A stretch of 64,000 nucleotides of DNA from the NCBI RefSeq assembly GCF_035474595.1, contig NZ_DATIND010000044.1, positions 1-64,000 of the forward strand, written 5' to 3'. The notes under the pieces are model-generated. The model saw only the letters and a program-made list of their open reading frames with translations, made no database searches and had not been told where the DNA came from. Position 1 is the first letter of the stretch; the number at the start of each line of letters is the position of its first letter. Both the position numbers and the translations under genes were made by a program. Of the stretch, positions 60,011 to 64,000 are shown one piece after another. This stretch comes from Longimicrobium sp. (lineage in GTDB: Bacteria; Gemmatimonadota; Gemmatimonadetes; Longimicrobiales; Longimicrobiaceae).

Positions 60011-60841
60011 ATGCGCGTCCGCACGCTTCCGATCCTCATCCCCACCCTCGCCGTTCTGGCGGTCCGGCCGGCCTCCGCCGCGGCGCAGGAGGACAGCGCC
60101 TTCTCCGGGTCGCGGCCGGGGTGGAGCCTGGAGCGGACGATGCGCGAGTTCGCGCGCGCGCTGGGCGGTGATGCGCCGGGATTCTTTCCCGCGCGCGGCG
60201 ACTGGACGTGGGTCGTCACGCGGCGGTATCCGGAGGGGCGCGACCGCCCCACCGTCTGGCGCTTTCCCGCCGCGCAGACGGACTCGGCCATGGCGCCCGG
60301 CGGCCCCGTCTGCGACTCGTTCCACTCCGGCGACAGCGTGATGCTGGGGACGCTCGCCGACGCCGGCGACGGTCCGTGGCGGCGGGTGCGCGGAACGCGG
60401 TTCGTGGCGCCGGGCCGGGCGGCGGGCTCGCCCGTGTGGGTGGAGTGGCGGCGCGAGGACGGCCGCTGGGTCGTCTCCGCATACGGCGAGGAGGCCGGCT
60501 TCGTTCCGCGCCTGCCGGGGCGCGACGCGGCCGAGGTGGCGTCCACGCGTGGCGACGCGCCGCTGCGGCTGCCGCTCCCCGCGGACGCCCCGGTCGCGGC
60601 GGGCGCCGCGTGGTACGAGAGCAACGCGCCGATCCGGGTGGCGGGGCAGCGGATGACGCGGTGGGGGCTCCCGCGGCCGCTGCGGGACGGCGAGGTAGTA
60701 CGCTACTCGAAGTACGAGGGCGTCGCGCTGTACGTGGAGCCGGAGGTGCGGGGGATTCCGCGGACGGTCTGGGTCCCGGTCGATCGCGCGGGGATCTTCC
60801 AGCAGTACGTGAACCAGATCGGCAACGGCTGCGAGACCTGA
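60011..60841 (+). CDS. Secreted protein of unknown function
   Basis: A 276-residue protein with a signal peptide (ILIPTLAVLAVRPASAAAQ). The mature part is mixed alpha/beta: GDWTWVVTRRYPEGRDRPTV, VWVEWRREDGRWVVSAYGEE and GEVVRYSKYEGVALYVEPEV. A single Cys pair (PVCDSF and NGCET) may form a disulfide. No family recognised. It is followed 40 bases later by another secreted protein in the same direction. Confidence 0.78.
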   Translation: MRVRTLPILIPTLAVLAVRPASAAAQEDSAFSGSRPGWSLERTMREFARALGGDAPGFFPARGDWTWVVTRRYPEGRDRPTVWRFPAAQTDSAMAPGGPVCDSFHSGDSVMLGTLADAGDGPWRRVRGTRFVAPGRAAGSPVWVEWRREDGRWVVSAYGEEAGFVPRLPGRDAAEVASTRGDAPLRLPLPADAPVAAGAAWYESNAPIRVAGQRMTRWGLPRPLRDGEVVRYSKYEGVALYVEPEVRGIPRTVWVPVDRAGIFQQYVNQIGNGCET

Positions 60842-60881
60842 GGTCCCGCCCGTCTTCATCATCTTCCGAAACTCGTCTTCC

Positions 60882-61358
60882 ATGCGCCTCTCCACCGCTT
60901 CCGCCGCGATCCTCGCCTGCCTGCTCGCGCTCGCCGCGCCGTCGGCCGCGCAGACCGCCCGGCCCGCCGGCGCGGAGGGCGAGCACCTGCTGCGGTACGA
61001 CGGGGTGTACCAGAGCGGGCATTCCGAGCCGCGGGTGCCGGGGACGGAGTTCGGTCCCTGGAGCTACCTGCGCTTCTATCCCAACGGCACGGTGGTGACC
61101 GTGGCCACGAGCGGGCGTCCGGAGGACCTCGGCTGGCTCAAGATCACCGACGAATCGTACTTCAGCGGCAGGTGGGCGCTGCAGGGGAACGTGCTGTCGT
61201 TCTCCGTCCGCGGGGGGAACGATCCCGCCATCGACTACGTCGGAACCGTCGTGGGGGACCGGCTCTACCTCCACGTCCGCTCCCACATCAACGGGTACCA
61301 GGGCGACGAGGTATACCTCTTCTTTCCCACCGCCTGGGCCGCACCCGCGCCGGAGTGA
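60882..61358 (+). CDS. Small secreted protein of unknown function
   Basis: A 158-residue exported protein (signal AAILACLLALAAPSAAQ). The mature part looks like a small beta-barrel: LLRYDGVYQSGHSEPRVPG, WSYLRFYPNGTVVTVATSG, LQGNVLSFSVRGGNDPAIDY and GDRLYLHVRSHING. No family recognised. It follows the previous secreted gene and is probably co-transcribed. Confidence 0.78.
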   Translation: MRLSTASAAILACLLALAAPSAAQTARPAGAEGEHLLRYDGVYQSGHSEPRVPGTEFGPWSYLRFYPNGTVVTVATSGRPEDLGWLKITDESYFSGRWALQGNVLSFSVRGGNDPAIDYVGTVVGDRLYLHVRSHINGYQGDEVYLFFPTAWAAPAPE

Positions 61359-61429
61359 CGCCGGATCGGAGCCGGCCGGATCCGGCAGGCCGCTTACGCG
61401 GAGTGAAAAGGTCCTGGCGCAGCCCGAGC

Positions 61430-61520
61430 ACCGGCGACTGAAGTCGCAGCAACAACTACGGGAAGCCTCGCAAACTGCGCGAGGCTGATCCGCTCACTCC
61501 GCGGCATCGGCGCTCACCGA
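61430..61520 (+). repeat. Family A repeat
   Basis: Full copy: GCGACTGAAGTCGCAGCAAC, AACTACGGGAAGCCTCGCAA, ACTGCGCGAGGCTGATCCGC and TCCGCGGCATCGGCGCTCAC. Confidence 0.85.
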
Positions 61521-61616
61521 CATATCGCAAACTGCGTCATCGGAAGATGGTGGGGCGCGGACGGGCGCTGGCGTCCGCCCGCCGATTTCTCGTCGCGGCG
61601 GCGTGGTGGACCCTCT

Positions 61617-61815
61617 CATTTGGCCCCGTCGATATGTCGGAGATTTCCGACATATCGATCTGGCGCGAGATGGAGGCCCGTCTCTCCGCGATCTGATCAG
61701 CGGCTTCGAATCAGGCGCGGGTACGTGCTGGCGGCTCGTCGTTCACCAGATCCACCCGATGACGCAGTTGAGAGCGTGTCCGCGTGCGCTGGAGTCGCGG
61801 GGATGCACGTGACGG
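61617..61815 (-). repeat. Family E element, inverted relative to 23137-23371
   Basis: Begins with the palindrome GATATGTCGGAGATTTCCGACATATC (shown here only by its arms GATATGTCGGA and TCCGACATATC) and continues with GCGGCTCGTCGTTCACCAGA and TCCACCCGATGACGCAGTTG, the complement of the copy 38 kb away. No gene is seen in 61359-61830. Confidence 0.8.
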
Positions 61816-61830
61816 TTTCGACCGTCGAGC

Positions 61831-62352
61831 TCAGGGGTACCTGGATTTCCGGAAGAGGTAGAGGTAAAGCAGCCATGGGCACAGCGAGAACCCCATCACC
61901 GCCAGCAGGAAGGCCCCGACGCCGGGGCGCAGTCCCTCTCCCGCGTGGCGCGCCAGCAGGTCCTGCCGGATCACCAGGAAGAGGATGACGAGCAGCGGGA
62001 TCGTGATCCAGCAGGCGGCGCGGGCGATGCGGTTTCCCCAGCGGTGCCCGCCCAGGCTCATGAGCGCGCCGATCATCAGCAGCACGTAGCCGAACGAATA
62101 GACGGCGTTCGACATCTGCCGCGTGTCCTCGTTCGCCGGGTTTTCCGCGTGCCCGTGCGCCCAGACGAGCGTCAGCACGCCCAGCACGCACGCGATCACG
62201 ATCCCCGCGATCGGCTTCGGCTGCGCGGCCGGGCCGACCGGCGCGGATGGCGGCGTTGCGGTGAGCGCGTGGATGGGGCGGCCGCAGTGCGGGCAGGCCG
62301 GCGCGGCGCTAGACACCTCGCGGCCGCAGTCGGGGCAGGCGATCAGGGGCAT
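61831..62352 (-). CDS. Zinc-ribbon membrane protein
   Basis: A 173-residue protein. The N-terminus holds a zinc ribbon (CPDCGREVSSAAPACPHCGR). Four hydrophobic segments follow (IAGIVIACVLGVLTLVWAH, SFGYVLLMIGALMSLGG, ACWITIPLLVILFLVI, AFLLAVMGFSLCPWLLYLYL). The ATG at 62352 starts directly before the zinc ribbon. Function unknown; such architectures are common in bacterial membrane proteins. Confidence 0.82.
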   Translation of the reverse strand: MPLIACPDCGREVSSAAPACPHCGRPIHALTATPPSAPVGPAAQPKPIAGIVIACVLGVLTLVWAHGHAENPANEDTRQMSNAVYSFGYVLLMIGALMSLGGHRWGNRIARAACWITIPLLVILFLVIRQDLLARHAGEGLRPGVGAFLLAVMGFSLCPWLLYLYLFRKSRYP

Positions 62353-62404
62353 CTCGGTAGGGAAAAAGGATTCGGGAAGAGCGGAAGAGCTTGCGAGCAA
62401 ACGA

Positions 62405-62453
62405 CATACGGAGACGCGGAGGCGTTTGTTTCCACGCCTCCGCGTCTCCGTGT
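62405..62453. repeat. Family F inverted-repeat hairpin
   Basis: CATACGGAGACGCGGAGGCG pairs with CGCCTCCGCGTCTCCGTGTG around a short loop, between the dehydratase 3' end and the next gene. It may serve as a terminator. Confidence 0.85.
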
Positions 62454-62465
62454 GAGCTCAGGGGA

Positions 62466-63452
62466 TCACGCGCCGCGCGCGAAGAGCTCGCAGGCGCTGG
62501 CCAGGTCCACGTTGCCGCCGCTGATGACGATGCCCACGCGCTTCCCGGCGAACGCGCCGGGGTCCGCCAGCAGCGCGGCCACGGGAACGGCGCCGGACGG
62601 CTCCACCACCAGCTTCATCCGCGTCCACAGAAAGCGCATCGCCTCGACGATGTCGGACTCGGAGACGGTGCGCATCTCGTCCACGTTCTGCATCACCAGC
62701 GGCAGGGTGTAGCGGCCGAGCGACGGCGTGCGCAGCCCGTCGGAGATGGTGGGGGGATTGTGGACGGTGTGCAGCTCGCCGGTGCGGAAGGAGCGCGTGG
62801 CGTCGTCCGCCCACTCCGGCTCCACGCCGACAACGCGGCATCCCGGCGCGGCGGACTTCACGGCCAGCGCGGTGCCGCTCAGCAGCCCGCCGCCGCCGCA
62901 GGGCGTCATCACCACGTCCAGCGCGCCGGTTTCGGCGATCATCTCCAGCGCCGCCGTCCCCTGCCCGGCGATCACGTCGGGGTGGTCGTACGGGGGGATG
63001 AGCGTCATTCCGCGCTCGCGCTGCAGCTCCGCCGCGATCTCCTCCCGCGATCGTCCCGCGCGGTCGTACAGCACCACCTCGGCGCCGTAGCCGCGGGTGC
63101 CCTCGATCTTGGGCCCCGGCGCGTCCTCCGGCATCACCACCACCGTCTTCACGCCGAGCAGCCGCCCGGTGAGCGCGACCGCCTGCGCGTGGTTGCCCGA
63201 CGAGTAGGTGAGCACGCCGCGCGCGCGCTCCTCGTCCGACAACCTGGAGACGGCGTTGAAGGCGCCGCGGAACTTGAAGGCGCCGCCGCGCTGGAAGTTC
63301 TCGCACTTCAGGTAGACGCGCGCGCCGACGCGCTCGTCCAGCGTGCGGCTGTGCATCACCGGCGTGGCGTTCGCGTTCCCGCGCAGGCGCCCGGCGGCCG
63401 CGCGCACGTCCGCGGCGGTGGGGAGGATCAGGTTCGTTTCAGTCGTCGACAT
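62466..63452 (-). CDS. PLP-dependent threonine/serine dehydratase-type enzyme
   Basis: A 328-residue fold-type II PLP enzyme. The PLP lysine is Lys60 in GGAFKFRGAF; the phosphate loop is CGGGGLLSG; the SSGNHAQAVAL segment binds the substrate carboxylate. There is no C-terminal ACT regulatory domain, as in catabolic threonine dehydratases, serine racemases and hydroxyaspartate lyases, so the exact substrate is open. Its start lies 14 bases inside the PTS-IIA gene, so the two are coupled. Confidence 0.93.
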   Translation of the reverse strand: MSTTETNLILPTAADVRAAAGRLRGNANATPVMHSRTLDERVGARVYLKCENFQRGGAFKFRGAFNAVSRLSDEERARGVLTYSSGNHAQAVALTGRLLGVKTVVVMPEDAPGPKIEGTRGYGAEVVLYDRAGRSREEIAAELQRERGMTLIPPYDHPDVIAGQGTAALEMIAETGALDVVMTPCGGGGLLSGTALAVKSAAPGCRVVGVEPEWADDATRSFRTGELHTVHNPPTISDGLRTPSLGRYTLPLVMQNVDEMRTVSESDIVEAMRFLWTRMKLVVEPSGAVPVAALLADPGAFAGKRVGIVISGGNVDLASACELFARGA

Positions 63453-64000
63453 GCAGCCAGTCCAGCTCGGTTCCGGGGGCGAAACGGTCGATCATCTCCC
63501 GCACCCGCTCGGGAGCGCTCAGCAGGCGGGCCACCTCGGCCAGCATCTGCAGGTGCTCGTCGGCGCGCTCGGCGGGGCTCACCAGCAGGAAGATGAGGCG
63601 GGCGGGGTGCCGGGCGCGAGGGAACTCGACCCCCTCGCGGCTCACGCCCAGCAGCAGCACCGGCCGGGCCAGCCCCTTCAGCCGCACGTGCGGCAGCACC
63701 ACGCCCGGCACCAGCTCCGACGAGAACTGCTGCTCGTTGCGCACCACCACGTTGGCCACCTCGCGGGCCACGTCGCCATCGAACACCCCCTCCAGCAGCC
63801 GCCCCACCGCCGCGACGAACGACATCGCCCCCAGGCGCACCACGCGCTCCGGCGCCACGGTGTCGGAGATCCGCGCCGCGCCGTCGGCCGCCAGCTCGGG
63901 CTCGGCGGGGTAGAGCAGGAGGAGCGAGCCGGGGACCAGCGCCGCCAGCTGCTCGGGAAGCCGCACCAGCCGCGGGTGCCACGCCAGCGTCCCGCGCCGC
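63439..64000 (-). CDS. PTS IIA (Ntr-type) domain protein, 5' end outside window
   Basis: The frame is open to the last base, so the N-terminus is missing and the GTG at 63966 is probably internal. About 185 residues are visible. The last 150 form a PTS-EIIA-like domain (SFVAAVGRLLEGVFDGDVA, the phosphorylatable His in GVVLPHVRLKGL, LIFLLVSPAERADEHLQMLA, LARLLSAPERVREMI-like). The preceding part (RLPEQLAALVPGSLLLLYPA) suggests a membrane or USP-like portion, as in antiporters fused to this domain. It may regulate transport; unconfirmed. Confidence 0.8.
   Translation of the reverse strand, partial: RRGTLAWHPRLVRLPEQLAALVPGSLLLLYPAEPELAADGAARISDTVAPERVVRLGAMSFVAAVGRLLEGVFDGDVAREVANVVVRNEQQFSSELVPGVVLPHVRLKGLARPVLLLGVSREGVEFPRARHPARLIFLLVSPAERADEHLQMLAEVARLLSAPERVREMIDRFAPGTELDWLHVDD

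Overview
The window is a stretch of very GC-rich bacterial chromosome. Its style suggests a Gemmatimonadota member of the Longimicrobium kind: many secreted proteins and lipoproteins of unknown function, dispersed repeats in nearly every long gap, and short tandem heptamers. This is an inference from gene content; there is no rRNA or other phylogenetic marker in the window.

Positions 1-24000 are mostly metabolic, repair and cell-envelope genes. They include the end of PEP carboxylase, two helix-hairpin-helix glycosylase-type proteins, an AhpD-like protein, a YciF-ferritin fusion, cyanophycin synthetase, a GNAT acetyltransferase, a secreted alpha/beta hydrolase, a GH-A clan glycosidase, an SDR, phosphofructokinase, a SufT-like protein, a cupredoxin lipoprotein and several small lipoproteins. 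Gaps hold at least eight repeat families, called A-H here (A: CAACAACTACGGGAAGCCTC type; B: GGCTACAACGGCACGCAGTC type; C: GTCATCCTGAGGCCGGCC ... TTGCAGGCCGAAGGATCTAT; D: AAAAAATCCGCGATACTCAT type; E: about 200-bp element with a TCGGAAATTTCCGA-like palindrome; F: CTCACGCGGAGACGCGGAG hairpins; G: 7-8-bp tandem repeats; H: pyrimidine-rich palindrome).

Positions 24342-51844 are a complete type VI secretion system (T6SS) on one strand. The order is CxxC-repeat protein, DUF4123 adaptor, clpV, vgrG, MORN-repeat protein, DUF4280 PAAR-like tip, SPOR-domain membrane protein, a TssJ-like lipoprotein, tssK, tssL, tssM, tssA, tssB, tssC, hcp, tssE, tssF, tssG. Immediately downstream, apparently in the same operon, are four cargo-type genes: a cytidine-deaminase-fold protein (H-x-E and C-x-x-C), a ribosome-inactivating protein with the ricin/Shiga-type active-site signature (SEAARF plus a downstream Trp), a small 125-residue protein of unknown function, and a 593-residue protein with an N-terminal OTU-type cysteine protease domain and a C-terminal GT-A-like region. 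Ubiquitin is essentially eukaryotic and RIPs classically attack eukaryotic ribosomes. No immunity gene is evident beside them, so the best reading is a T6SS aimed at eukaryotic cells such as grazing protists. This is the most notable system in the window.

Positions 51900-64000 return to household genes: a tiny membrane protein, MscL with a zinc ribbon, a 5'-nucleotidase-type phosphoesterase, a tandem pair of small paralogues that look antitoxin-like, a TolB-like propeller lipoprotein, a membrane protein, pdxH with a DUF2911 lipid/secreted protein, two secreted proteins, a zinc-ribbon membrane protein, a PLP-dependent threonine/serine dehydratase and the end of a PTS-IIA-domain protein that runs off the window.

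No tRNA, rRNA, CRISPR array, transposase or integrase was recognised.
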